From Streptomyces sp. CBMA156 (GTDB taxonomy: Bacteria; Actinomycetota; Actinomycetes; Streptomycetales; Streptomycetaceae): 45,057 nt of DNA. This document shows, in pieces, positions 24,686 through 33,472 of this stretch. Within the stretch, counting starts at the first letter, position 1, and each line of letters opens with the position of its first letter. The notes beneath the pieces were generated by a model that was not told where the DNA came from, made no database searches, and saw only the letters and a program-made list of their open reading frames with translations. Both the position numbers and the translations under genes were made by a program. The stretch covers positions 1 to 45,057 of the forward strand of contig NZ_MSJQ01000375.1 in the NCBI RefSeq assembly GCF_014596515.1, given 5' to 3'.

Positions 24686-24728
24686 CGCCGCTGCCCGGCG
24701 CCCCTTCACGGGGTGCCGGGCAGCGGCG
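24686..24728 (+). terminator. Terminator after fabG-fabI
   Basis: A perfect 14-base stem (24686-24699 with 24715-24728) plus an inner CCCC/GGGG stem around TTCAC, followed by TTT. It lies 25 bases after the fabI stop. Confidence 0.85.
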
Positions 24729-24859
24729 TTTACGTCGGTGCGCTCTCGGGACGAGGGCCGGTGAGGTCTGGGGCGTCGGCGTGCGCGTGGGTGAGGGCCC
24801 GGGCGAGGGTGTGGGTTGGCGCGTGGGTCTCGTCGCCGGGCCGGGTGCCGGTGCGCGGG

Positions 24860-25549
24860 TCAGACCTTGGCGGTGCCGCTCTCGGTAGTGCCGCAGGCCC
24901 CGATGGCGCGGCCGGCCTCGACCGAGGCGCGCTGGGCGTCGCCGGCCCGAATGGCCTCCAGGATGCTCTGATGGCCGATGTAGCGCTCGGCGATCAGCTC
25001 GGGGCCGACGTCGTGCCGCAGGTGCTCGCGGGTGACCTCGCCGAGGTCGGCGTAGACGGCGAGCAGGACGTCGTTGTGGGCGGCGGACACCACGGCGTGG
25101 TGGAAGGCGGCGTCGGCCTGGACGAAGTCCTCGGCGCCACCGGAGTGCCAGGCGGCCTCCCGGCGGGCCATCGCGCCGTCCAGCAGCTCCAGGTCACGTG
25201 CGGTGCGGCGGTGGGCGGCCAGGCCGGCAGCGGAGGTCTCCAGGGCCGCCCGCAGCTCGGCCACCTGTGCCTGGTCGGCGTCCGCGAAGCGGCGGTGCAT
25301 CACTCCGGCCAGCTCACTGGTGGCCAGCACGTACGTGCCGGAGCCCTGTCTGATGTCGAGCAGGCCGTTGTGGGCGAGGGCGCGGACGGCCTCGCGAACG
25401 GTGTTGCGGGCGACGCCGAGCTGCTCGACCAGGGCGGCCTCGGTGGGGATGCGCGAGCCGACCGGCCACTCACCGGAAGTGATCTGGGCACGCAGTTGTG
25501 CGATCACCTGGTCGGACAGCGGGGTGCGCCTCGGCGAGGACAGCGCCAC
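24860..25549 (-). CDS. GntR family regulator, FadR/FCD subfamily
   Basis: 229 residues. GTG 25549 has AAGGAG upstream on the minus strand. Winged HTH at about 10-75: DQVIAQLRAQITSGEWPVGS, then RNTVREAVRALAHNGLLDIR and QGSGTYV. The C-terminal all-helical FCD domain (about 85-215) contains ADAAFHHAVV (D-x3-H), REHLRH and GHQSILEAI, consistent with the metal/effector site of FCD proteins. It is divergent from an MFS exporter and the intergenic region has a 15-base dyad over the exporter's -10 box, so it most likely represses that transporter, released by a small carboxylate-type ligand. Confidence 0.87.
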   Translation of the reverse strand: MALSSPRRTPLSDQVIAQLRAQITSGEWPVGSRIPTEAALVEQLGVARNTVREAVRALAHNGLLDIRQGSGTYVLATSELAGVMHRRFADADQAQVAELRAALETSAAGLAAHRRTARDLELLDGAMARREAAWHSGGAEDFVQADAAFHHAVVSAAHNDVLLAVYADLGEVTREHLRHDVGPELIAERYIGHQSILEAIRAGDAQRASVEAGRAIGACGTTESGTAKV

Positions 25550-25652
25550 GGGTACTCCTTGCGACTACGGCTCGGGTGGGGCCTGGGTGGGAGGTGGCCG
25601 GTGGATGAACGGTCGGCACATCATGCCAATTCCAAGGTGCATCAATTCATCC

Positions 25653-25667
25653 CATCATTCTATGATG
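25653..25667 (+). promoter_or_regulatory. Palindromic operator overlapping the -10 box of the MFS gene
   Basis: CATCAT-TCT-ATGATG is a perfect inverted repeat. It overlaps TATGAT (25661-25666), a near-consensus -10 box lying seven bases before ATG 25674. A weaker dyad GGCA-N5-TGCC lies at 25615-25627. Occupancy by the divergent GntR protein would block RNA polymerase. Confidence 0.6.
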
Positions 25668-25673
25668 CTCCTC

Positions 25674-26963
25674 ATGCCCGCAGCAGACACCACCGCTTCC
25701 AACCGGACCGAGAGCCGGCCGCCGACCACCGAGCGGCCCGCCGCCTCCGGCTCCGTCAAGTACCTGGGCTGGCTGTTCGCCGTCGCGATCGCCGCCGCCG
25801 CCTTCAACCTGCGCCCCGTGGTCACCAGCCTCGGGCCGCTGCTCGACCAGGTCCGCGACGACCTCGGGATGAACCCGACGCTCGCCGGACTGCTCACCGC
25901 CGTCCCGTCGCTGTGCTTCGCGCTGTTCGGCTTCGCCGCCCCGGCCGCGGCACGCCGGCTCGGCCCGATCGCCGTGGTCACGGCCGGGATGGGCGCGATC
26001 ACCGCGGGCGTGCTGGCCCGCTCCTTCGCCGGCGGCACCGCCGTCTTCCTGCTGCTGACCGCGCTCGCACTGGCCGGTGTCGCGGTCTCCAACGTGCTGC
26101 TCCCGGTCGTGATCAAGCGGTACTTCCCGGAGAAGGTCGGTCCGATGATCGGCCTGTACTCCATGGCCCTGTCCGCCGGCACCGCGTTGGCCGCCGCCGT
26201 CACCGTGCCGCTGACCAACGCGTTCGGCGGCGACTGGCGCTACGGCCTGGGCATCTGGGCGGGGATCGGCGCGCTCGCGCTGGTGCTCTGGCTGCCGGTG
26301 CTGATCGCCAAGCGCGAGCGCGGCGGGCGGGAGGCCGACGGCGCCGTCCCGGCCAAGCTGCCGATCACCCGCAGCCGTACGGCCTGGGCGATGGCCTGCT
26401 TCTTCGGCCTCCAGGCCACCGGTGCGTACGTGGTGATGGGCTGGCTGCCGAAGATCTTCCAGGACTCCGGCATCGACAAGGGCACCTCCGGGGTGCTGCT
26501 CGCGGTCACCATGGCGATCGGCGTTCCGGTCTCCTACGTCCTGCCCAACCTCGCCGCCCGTCGCGGCGACCAGCGGCTGTTCGTGGTCGTGCTGGCCTTC
26601 TGCGGCATCGCCGGATACGCCGGGCTGGCGCTCGCCCCGGCCGGTGCTCCGTGGGTCTGGGCGGTCCTGGTGGGCCTGTCCAACTGCGCCTTCCCGCTGG
26701 TTCTGACGATGATCGGACTGCGTGCCCGGACGGCCGGCGGCGTCGCCCAGCTGTCCGCCTTCGCCCAGGGCGTCGGCTACCTGATCTCCATCCCCGGCCC
26801 GATCCTGATCGGCCGGATCTACGAGGTCACCGGCCAGTGGCACTGGCCGCTGGGCTTCCTGGCGCTGCTGCTGGTGCCGCAGATGCTGTTCGGTCTGCGC
26901 GCGGCGCTCGCCCGGCACATCGAGGACGAGGCGGTCCACCAGGCGGAGCAGGCCAAGGTGTGA
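25674..26963 (+). CDS. MFS transporter, CynX/NimT-like
   Basis: 429 residues from ATG 25674, chosen because TATGAT ends eight bases upstream and no ribosome site exists before it or before ATGs 25662/25665: a leaderless mRNA. After a 30-residue Thr/Pro-rich cytosolic N-terminus there are 12 hydrophobic helices. FNLRPVVTSLGPLLDQVRDD in helix 1 and loop, and GLYSMALSAGTALAAA near the middle, are typical of the cyanate/2-nitroimidazole (CynX/NimT) branch of MFS. It is probably an exporter or importer of small polar compounds, controlled by the divergent GntR repressor. Confidence 0.87.
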   Translation: MPAADTTASNRTESRPPTTERPAASGSVKYLGWLFAVAIAAAAFNLRPVVTSLGPLLDQVRDDLGMNPTLAGLLTAVPSLCFALFGFAAPAAARRLGPIAVVTAGMGAITAGVLARSFAGGTAVFLLLTALALAGVAVSNVLLPVVIKRYFPEKVGPMIGLYSMALSAGTALAAAVTVPLTNAFGGDWRYGLGIWAGIGALALVLWLPVLIAKRERGGREADGAVPAKLPITRSRTAWAMACFFGLQATGAYVVMGWLPKIFQDSGIDKGTSGVLLAVTMAIGVPVSYVLPNLAARRGDQRLFVVVLAFCGIAGYAGLALAPAGAPWVWAVLVGLSNCAFPLVLTMIGLRARTAGGVAQLSAFAQGVGYLISIPGPILIGRIYEVTGQWHWPLGFLALLLVPQMLFGLRAALARHIEDEAVHQAEQAKV

Positions 26964-27098
26964 CACCCGACGGGGCGGGGGAGAGCGACTGGCCGGGCCC
27001 GGTGGTGCGGGCCGAGGCCTGACGCGGAAGGTCAAGCCCCGGCCAAGGCGGTGGGGTCGGCGGACGACGGGCGTGTTCGGGATGGAAGAATCCCGGAC

Positions 27099-27221
27099 AT
27101 GCCCGTTCTCGATCCCGATCCCACCGACGGCCGCAAGCAGCTCGGCCGCATCGCCCTCGCCTTCGCCGCCATCGCGGTGCTGGTGGCGGTCATCGCCTCC
27201 GTCGCCACGGCAATGGGCTGA
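27099..27221 (+). CDS. 40-residue membrane peptide following the MFS gene (SGM_5486-like)
   Basis: ATG 27099 with GGAAGA upstream; stop at 27221. Sequence begins MPVLDPDPTDGRKQLGRIAL and continues as one transmembrane helix (about 18-39, Ala/Val/Ile-rich, ending ATAMG). Very short, easily missed. Size, N-terminus and position after a CynX/NimT-like transporter fit, as I recall, a small streptomycete family annotated as transporter-associated (SGM_5486 type). Possibly an accessory of the transporter; 135 bases separate them, so it may have its own promoter. Confidence 0.65.
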   Translation: MPVLDPDPTDGRKQLGRIALAFAAIAVLVAVIASVATAMG

Positions 27222-27344
27222 CCGCGGTCCGTACGCGGCACGACGCCCCGGTGGGCGGGGTGTGACGGCACTCGTCGTCCCTCGGAGTGGCGGCACCCGG
27301 GAGCGTCGCGCCGCCGGGCCGCTTTTCTGCCAAGCTTGCTGGGT

Positions 27345-27872
27345 ATGAGCGCCGAAACGCCCCGCAGGATCATCGTTCTCCGCCATGCCAAGGCCGACTG
27401 GCCGGACGGCGTCGACGACCACGAGCGGCCGCTGGCCGACCGGGGCCGCCACCAGGCCCAGGACGCCGGCCGTTGGCTGGCGGACTCCGGCATCAACCCC
27501 GACTACGTGCTCTGCTCCACCGCGCTGCGCACCCGCGAGACCTGGAAGACGGCGGCGCACGAGCTGACCAAGCGGGCCCGCAAGACGGTGTACGAGGAGC
27601 GGGTCTACGAGGCCAGCCCCGGCGAGATCATCGCCGTGCTCCAGGAGACCCCGGAGGAGCACGCGGACGTGGTGCTGGTCGGGCACAACCCGGGAGTGCT
27701 GGGCCTCACCCAAGTGCTGGCCGGCGACGCGGGGGACCCGGACGCGCTGGAGCGGCTGCGGCTCGGGGGCTTCCCGACGGCGGGGATCGCGGTGCTCAGT
27801 TTCGACGGCTCCTGGAAGGGCGTCGAGCCGGGGGTGGCCGAGCTGGTCTCGTACCACACGCCGCAGGACTGA
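27345..27872 (+). CDS. SixA-type histidine phosphatase
   Basis: 175 residues from ATG 27345. No ribosome site is visible; CAAGCT eight bases upstream is a poor -10, so a leaderless mRNA is possible but unproven. The histidine phosphatase motif IIVLRHAKADW (RHxK form with catalytic His) is at about 9-19, ERPLADRGRHQAQDAGRWLA follows, STALRTRETW gives the conserved Arg, and VLVGHNPGVLGL the second His. SixA proteins dephosphorylate phosphohistidine (for example the PTS protein NPr in E. coli). The target here is unknown. Convergent with serB. Confidence 0.87.
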   Translation: MSAETPRRIIVLRHAKADWPDGVDDHERPLADRGRHQAQDAGRWLADSGINPDYVLCSTALRTRETWKTAAHELTKRARKTVYEERVYEASPGEIIAVLQETPEEHADVVLVGHNPGVLGLTQVLAGDAGDPDALERLRLGGFPTAGIAVLSFDGSWKGVEPGVAELVSYHTPQD

Positions 27873-27892
27873 CCCCGGAACGTGCACGAACG

Positions 27893-27926
27893 CGAGGGGC
27901 GCGCGGTTGGATCCGCGCGCCCCTCG
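27893..27926. terminator. Bidirectional terminator between sixA-type gene and serB
   Basis: A perfect 14-base inverted repeat CGAGGGGCGCGCGG with its complement around TTGGAT, in the gap between two convergent genes (27872 and 28015). Confidence 0.8.
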
Positions 27927-28014
27927 TGTGCGTCCACAGGCCCTCTTCCGGCGGGCCTCACTCCGTCGGCCGGGGCGGGGGACGGCCCCGCTCGGCCGGA
28001 GAGCGGGTGGGGCT

Positions 28015-29271
28015 CTACTCGGTCGGGGTGCCGTGCAGCGCGTCGGCCGCCTCGACCTCCTCGCGGGTGATGCCCAGCAGGTACAGCACGGTGTCCAGGA
28101 ACGGCACGTTCACCGCGGTGTCGGCGGCCTCACGCACCACCGGCTTGGCGTTGAACGCCACACCGAGCCCGGCCGCGTTCAGCATGTCCAGGTCGTTGGC
28201 GCCGTCGCCGATCGCCACCGTCTGCTCCAGCGGCACCTTCGCCTGCTCGGCGAAGCGGGCCAGCCAGCGGGCCTTGCCCGCCCGGTCCACGATCTCGCCG
28301 ACCACCCGGCCGGTGAACCTGCCGTCCACCACCTCCAGCGTGTTCGCGGCGGCGAAGTCTAGTCCCAACTGCTCCACCAGGTGGTCGGTGACCTGGGTGA
28401 AACCGCCGGACACCACCGCGACCTGGTAGCCGAGGCGCTGGAGCGTACGGATCAGGGTGCGCGCGCCCGGAGTGAACCGGACCTCGGCGCGGACCTTCTC
28501 GGTCACCGAGGCGTCCAGCCCGGCCAGCAGCGCCACCCGGGCCCGCAGCGACTCGGCGAAGTCCAGCTCGCCGCGCATCGCCGCCGCGGTCACCTCGGCG
28601 ACCTCCTCCTCGCAGCCCGCGTGGGCGGCGAACAGCTCGATCACCTCGTCCTGGATGAGCGTGGAGTCGACGTCCATGACCACCAGGCGCTTGGCCCGGC
28701 GCTCCAGCCCGGCGGCGACCACCGCGACGTCCACCCGCTGGGTGGCCGCCTCCTGGGCCAGCGCGGCCCGGAGCTCGTCGGTGGCCACACCGGAGACGGC
28801 CAGCTCGACCGCCGTCACTGGGTACTTGGCGAGCCGGAAGACACGGTCGATGTTGCCGCCCGAGGCGGTGATCCGGGAGGTGAGCGCGGAGACGGCGGCG
28901 GCGGTCAGCGGGTTGCCGAGCACCGTGACGTGCGAACGGCCCTCGCGGCGCGGCCGGTTGTCACCGATGCCGGAGAGGATCTCGGCCTGGAGCTTCTGCT
29001 CGTCGGCCCAGCGGTGGACGGTGGCCCGCAGCCCACCCTCGGCGCCGGGTGCGGGGGGCGGGGTGACCAGGGCACACAGCGTGATGCGGCCACGGGTGAC
29101 GACCTGCTCGATGTCGATGACGTCGACGCCGAAGCCGGCCAGCGTCGCGAAGAGGCCGGCGGTGATGCCGGGGCGGTCCTTGCCGAACACCTTGACGAGC
29201 AGGGTGCGCTCGTCCGCGGTCCGGTGCTGGGCGGTGGGAAGGGGCTCAGCGGCCAGGGGCGATGCGTTCAT
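28015..29271 (-). CDS. serB: Phosphoserine phosphatase SerB with ACT domains
   Basis: 418 residues. ATG 29271 has GGAGGCACC immediately upstream. The N-terminal ACT domain is at about 22-100 (LLVKVFGKDRPGITAGLFAT) and a second ACT-like region at about 115-185 (HVTVLGNPLTAAAVSALTSR). The HAD phosphatase domain follows from about 200: LVVMDVDSTLIQDEVIE (DxDST nucleophile), VVSGGFTQVTDHL, and GDGANDLDMLNAAGLGVAF for magnesium binding. It hydrolyses phosphoserine in the last step of serine synthesis; ACT domains suggest serine feedback. Cytosolic. Confidence 0.93.
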   Translation of the reverse strand: MNASPLAAEPLPTAQHRTADERTLLVKVFGKDRPGITAGLFATLAGFGVDVIDIEQVVTRGRITLCALVTPPPAPGAEGGLRATVHRWADEQKLQAEILSGIGDNRPRREGRSHVTVLGNPLTAAAVSALTSRITASGGNIDRVFRLAKYPVTAVELAVSGVATDELRAALAQEAATQRVDVAVVAAGLERRAKRLVVMDVDSTLIQDEVIELFAAHAGCEEEVAEVTAAAMRGELDFAESLRARVALLAGLDASVTEKVRAEVRFTPGARTLIRTLQRLGYQVAVVSGGFTQVTDHLVEQLGLDFAAANTLEVVDGRFTGRVVGEIVDRAGKARWLARFAEQAKVPLEQTVAIGDGANDLDMLNAAGLGVAFNAKPVVREAADTAVNVPFLDTVLYLLGITREEVEAADALHGTPTE

Positions 29272-29494
29272 GGTGCCTCCCACGCTACCGGGCGCCCGAT
29301 GGGCCGGGAGCACCCGTCCCACCTCGCGGGACGCCGCGGGACCGCGGCGGGTAGCAGCCTGGTCACAGTCACCCGGGGTGACTTTCATCGCCGGTCGGCG
29401 GGCTGGAATGATTCCCCCCGTCAGTCAGAGGAACATCGCAGCCCCGGCCGGGGGCCACAATTCGGGGGAACCGAGAGAGCGGGGCAGGCGAGCA

Positions 29495-32098
29495 GTGCCG
29501 CAACTCGTCATTGAGATCAACGGACAGCAGCGGACTCTGGAGCCCGGGCGGTCCTACACCATCGGGCGCAACCCGCAGTCGGACTTCCCGTTCGACGACG
29601 CCAGGGTCTCCTGGCACCACGGGACCATGAGCTTCAACGGCAGCGGTTGGCAGCTGGACGACCACGGCAGCACCAACGGAACGTACGTGGCCGGCGCCCG
29701 CACCATGCAGGCCCAGCTGTTCCCCGGTGCCGTGGTCAACCTCGGCAACCCGGAGAACGGCCCCCGGCTCGGCTTCTCCGCACCCGCGCACGCCGCCGCG
29801 GCGCCGGCCACCCCGATGCACGAGGCCGCCACCAGCCGCGGTCCGGTGCCGACGCCCCAGCCGCCCGCCCAGCAGCAGGGCTGGCCGCAGCACGACCCGT
29901 ACCAGCAGCCGCAGCAGCAGGCCTGGCCGGGGCAGCCTCAGGCCCAGCAGCCGTTCCCGCAGCAGCAGTACGCGCCGCCGCAGGCCCAGCCGGCCCCGCC
30001 GCAGCAGCCCCAGCACGGCGGTTTCCCGCAGCAGGGCTTCCCGGCCCCGCCGCAGCAGGACGGCGGCGGTGGCCCGCAGCCGACCATCATCCGCAACCTG
30101 ACGTCGGCCATGCGCACCGTCCGGATCGGTCGTGCGCTGGACAACGACATCGTGGTGTCCGACCTCCAGGTCTCCCGTCACCACGCCGAGCTGCGTCAGC
30201 TCCCGGACGGCCGCTACGAGATCATCGACCTCGGCAGCCACAACGGCATCTTCCTCAACGGCCAGCGGGTGCAGCGTCAGCTGATGGGCCCGCAGGACCG
30301 GCTGACCGTCGGCCACTCCGGCTTCGTCCTGGTCGGCGACCAGCTCCAGGAGTTCGTCGACACCGGCGCGGTCTCCTTCTCCGCCCGCCACCTGACCGTC
30401 GAGGTCGAGCACAAGGGCGGCAAGAAGGTCCTGCTCAACGACGTCAGCTTCGGCGTCCCGGAGAAGTCCCTGGTCGCGGTCATCGGCCCGTCCGGCTCCG
30501 GCAAGTCCACGCTGCTGCGCGCCCTCACCGGCTACCGCCCGGCCGACCGCGGCGAGGTGCTGTACGACGGCCGCAACCTCTACAAGCAGTTCGCCGAGCT
30601 CCGCTCGCGCATCGGCCTGGTGCCGCAGTCCGAGATCCTGCACCGCGAACTCACCGTGCGCAACGGCCTCAAGTACGCGGCCCGGCTGCGCTTCCCCGGC
30701 GACACCGAGCCGCGCGAGCGCGAGGCCCGGATCGACGAGGTGCTGTACGAGCTGCGCCTGGACAAGCGGGCCGACAACAAGATCACCGCGCTCTCCGGCG
30801 GCCAGCAGAAGCGCGTCTCGGTTGCCCTGGAGCTGCTCACCAAGCCTTCGCTGATCTTCCTGGACGAGCCCACCTCGGGCCTCGACCCGGGCATGGACCG
30901 CGAGGTCATGCAGATGCTGCGCGGCCTCGCCGACGACGGCCGCACCATCCTGGTCGTCACCCACTCGGTGGCCGAGCTCGCGCTCTGCGACCGGCTGCTG
31001 GTGATGGCGCCGGGCGGTTCGGTGGCCTATTTCGGCCCGCCGGACGAGGCGCTGCACTTCTTCGGGTACGAGACCTGGGCGGACATCTTCCAGGCCTTCG
31101 AGAACTACCCGGACCACGACTGGGCCGGCCGCTACCGCGGCTCCGTGCACTACCAGCAGTACTCCGCGCCCGTCGCGGAGGCGGGCGAGGTGCAGCACGT
31201 CCAGGTCGCCCAGGAGGCCGTCAAACCGCCGAAGCCGCAGAGCTGGGGCTCGCAGCTGTGGACGCTGATGCGCCGCTACATGTCGGTGCTCGCCTCGGAC
31301 CGCGGTTTCCTCGCGCTGTCCGTACTGCTGCCGGCCGTCATCGGCGCGGTCAGTGTGCTGGTACCGAACGAGGCGGGTCTCGCGGCCAACCCGAAGACAC
31401 AGCTCCACCTCAACAGCGGGGCCGCCACGATCATCATGATCCTCGCGATCGGCGCCTGCTTCTCCGGAGCGGCCAACTCGGTCCGAGAACTGATCAAGGA
31501 ACGGGCGATCTACGAGCGAGAACGAGCCACCGGGCTCTCCCGCTCGGCGTACATGATGTCCAAGGTCATCGTGCTGGGATTCTTCAGCGTGATCCAGGGC
31601 GCCATCATCTCCGCCGTCGGCTTCCTGCCGCGCAAGCTGCCCGAGACCGGCCTGATCGTGAAGAACCTCCCGATCATCGAGATGACCATCGGCATGATCC
31701 TGCTCAGCTTCACCGCGATGATGTTCGGCCTGATGATCTCGGCCCTGGTGAAGACCGCCGAGAAGACCATGCCGCTGCTGGTCATGTTCGCCATCATCCA
31801 GGTCGTCTTCACCGGCTGCCTCTTCCAGATCTTCAGCAAGCCCGGACTGGAGCAGGGCGCCTGGCTGATGCCGGCCCGCTGGGGCACCGGCATCGTGGCC
31901 ACCACGCTCGACCTGTCCAAGCTCATGGGCCCCTGGAACAAGGACTTCCAGAACCCCAACTACGACCCGCTCTGGGAGCACAGCGTCGCCCAGTGGGCGA
32001 TCGACGCGGGTGTGCTGATCGTCATCTCGGTCATCATCGGCGTCATCGTGACCCGGCTCCAGCGCCGGCACGAGCCCGAGGTGATGCAGAAGGGCTGA
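29495..32098 (+). CDS. Double-FHA ABC transporter fused to ABC-2 membrane domain
   Basis: 867 residues from GTG 29495. FHA1 (about 5-95: TIGRNPQSDFPFDD, VSWHHG, DHGSTNGTY), a Gln/Pro-rich linker (about 115-195), FHA2 (about 205-290: IGRALDNDIVVSDLQVSRHH, LGSHNGIFLNG), ABC ATPase (about 295-540: GPSGSGKST, LSGGQQKR, LIFLDEPTSGLD), then an ABC-2 membrane domain with about six helices from 580. The order matches M. tuberculosis Rv1747, whose FHA domains bind phosphothreonines made by Ser/Thr kinases. So a half-transporter gated by phosphorylation is likely; substrate unknown. No kinase gene is adjacent. Confidence 0.9.
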   Translation: MPQLVIEINGQQRTLEPGRSYTIGRNPQSDFPFDDARVSWHHGTMSFNGSGWQLDDHGSTNGTYVAGARTMQAQLFPGAVVNLGNPENGPRLGFSAPAHAAAAPATPMHEAATSRGPVPTPQPPAQQQGWPQHDPYQQPQQQAWPGQPQAQQPFPQQQYAPPQAQPAPPQQPQHGGFPQQGFPAPPQQDGGGGPQPTIIRNLTSAMRTVRIGRALDNDIVVSDLQVSRHHAELRQLPDGRYEIIDLGSHNGIFLNGQRVQRQLMGPQDRLTVGHSGFVLVGDQLQEFVDTGAVSFSARHLTVEVEHKGGKKVLLNDVSFGVPEKSLVAVIGPSGSGKSTLLRALTGYRPADRGEVLYDGRNLYKQFAELRSRIGLVPQSEILHRELTVRNGLKYAARLRFPGDTEPREREARIDEVLYELRLDKRADNKITALSGGQQKRVSVALELLTKPSLIFLDEPTSGLDPGMDREVMQMLRGLADDGRTILVVTHSVAELALCDRLLVMAPGGSVAYFGPPDEALHFFGYETWADIFQAFENYPDHDWAGRYRGSVHYQQYSAPVAEAGEVQHVQVAQEAVKPPKPQSWGSQLWTLMRRYMSVLASDRGFLALSVLLPAVIGAVSVLVPNEAGLAANPKTQLHLNSGAATIIMILAIGACFSGAANSVRELIKERAIYERERATGLSRSAYMMSKVIVLGFFSVIQGAIISAVGFLPRKLPETGLIVKNLPIIEMTIGMILLSFTAMMFGLMISALVKTAEKTMPLLVMFAIIQVVFTGCLFQIFSKPGLEQGAWLMPARWGTGIVATTLDLSKLMGPWNKDFQNPNYDPLWEHSVAQWAIDAGVLIVISVIIGVIVTRLQRRHEPEVMQKG

Positions 32099-32115
32099 GC
32101 CCTTCTCCGGCAGGC

Positions 32116-32153
32116 TGAGGGGCGGTTCTCCCATGGGGGAGAGCCGCCCCTCA
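32116..32153 (+). terminator. Terminator after the FHA-ABC gene
   Basis: A 17-base stem (one G-U pair) from TGAGGGGCGGTTCTCCC and its complement, loop ATGGG, 17 bases after the stop codon. Confidence 0.8.
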
Positions 32154-32272
32154 ACGTTCCCTCCAGTCGTGCGGCGATCCCGGGCGGGCCCTGCGGCCTA
32201 GGTCCCCGGACCCGGGCCCGGGACGGCCGCGGACGGACGCGGCGGTCGTCGGGGCGGCGGTAGTTTGGCGGT

Positions 32273-33472
32273 ATGTCCAGCACCACCGGAGACCACCAGG
32301 ACCACCCGGGTCCGCTTCCCGCCTGCGAATCCTGTCTGTCCGGGATCGAGGCCGTCAGCCAGGCGCTGCTCGCCATGAGCCGGCACCTGGAGGTCCGCGA
32401 GGTGCTGCGCCGCATCACCGCTTCGGCCCGGGGGCTGCTCGGAGCCGAATACGCGGCCCTGGGCGTGCCCGACGACCACGGGGGCTTCGCCCAGTTCGTG
32501 GTCGACGGCGTTACCGACGAGCAGTGGCGGGCGATCGGCCCACTGCCCCGGCAGCACGGTGTGCTCGCCGCGATGCTGCACGAGACCGGGCCCACCCGGC
32601 TCGTGGACGTCCGCAAAGCGCCCGCCTTCGAAGGGTGGCCCGCCGCCCACCCCGACATGGACGCCTTCCTGGGCATGCCGATCCTGGACACCGACGCGGC
32701 CGAGGACGAGCCGGAGGTGATGGGCGTCATCTTCCTCGCCAACAAGAGTGGCGGCGGCCTCTTCACCGATCACGACGAGGAACTGCTGCGGATCCTCGCC
32801 GCGCACGCGGCCCTTGCCCTGTCCAACGCACGGCTGTACGAGCGCAGCCGTGAGCTCACGCTGGCCGGTGAGCGTGCCCGGATCGCGCATGACCTGCACG
32901 ATGCCGTCTCGCAGAAGCTCTTCTCGCTCCGGCTCACCGCCAAGGCCGCCGCCAAGCTCGTCGACCGGGACCCGGCCCGGGCCCGTGCCGAACTCGCCGA
33001 GGTCGCCCGGCTGGCCGCCGAGGCCGCTGACGAACTGCGTGCCGTAGTCGTGGAGCTGCGCCCTGCCGCTCTGGAGGAGGACGGGCTGAGCGCGACCCTG
33101 GCCTCCCAGGTGCAGGTCCTCGACCGGGCGCACGCCGCCGACGTCGCCTTCGCCGCCGTCGGCGTCCGGGCGCTGCCGCCGGCTCAGGAGGCCGCGTTGT
33201 TGAGAGTCGCCCAGGAGGCGTTGCACAACGCGCTGCGCCACTCCGGCGCCGGCCGGGTCTCCGTCACCCTGGCCGGGACGCCCGCGCGCGGTGCGGTGCT
33301 GCGGGTGCACGACGACGGGCGCGGCTTCGATCCGGAATCCGTTCGTCGAGCCGGCCGCCACCTCGGCCTGGCCTCGATGCGCGACCGCGCGGCCGCCGTC
33401 GGCGGCACGCTCACCCTTGAGTCGGCCCCCGGCCGGGGGACGCTCGTCGAGATGGAGGTCCCCGGTGCCTGA
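32273..33472 (+). CDS. GAF-domain sensor histidine kinase (NarX/DevS-like, HisKA_3)
   Basis: 399 residues from ATG 32273; TAGTTT lies six bases upstream and there is no ribosome site, so leaderless. An N-terminal pair of Cys (ACESCLSG, 18-21), a GAF domain at about 40-188 (LLGAEYAALGV, MPILDTDA, GVIFLANKSGGGLFTDHDE), then HisKA_3 ERARIAHDLHDAVSQKLFSL with phospho-acceptor candidate His209, and a HATPase_c (AQEALHNALRHSG, DDGRGF, GLASMRDRAAAVGG). No transmembrane helix, so a cytosolic sensor of a diffusible signal (gas, redox or small molecule). The stop overlaps the response-regulator start by eight bases. Confidence 0.9.
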   Translation: MSSTTGDHQDHPGPLPACESCLSGIEAVSQALLAMSRHLEVREVLRRITASARGLLGAEYAALGVPDDHGGFAQFVVDGVTDEQWRAIGPLPRQHGVLAAMLHETGPTRLVDVRKAPAFEGWPAAHPDMDAFLGMPILDTDAAEDEPEVMGVIFLANKSGGGLFTDHDEELLRILAAHAALALSNARLYERSRELTLAGERARIAHDLHDAVSQKLFSLRLTAKAAAKLVDRDPARARAELAEVARLAAEAADELRAVVVELRPAALEEDGLSATLASQVQVLDRAHAADVAFAAVGVRALPPAQEAALLRVAQEALHNALRHSGAGRVSVTLAGTPARGAVLRVHDDGRGFDPESVRRAGRHLGLASMRDRAAAVGGTLTLESAPGRGTLVEMEVPGA

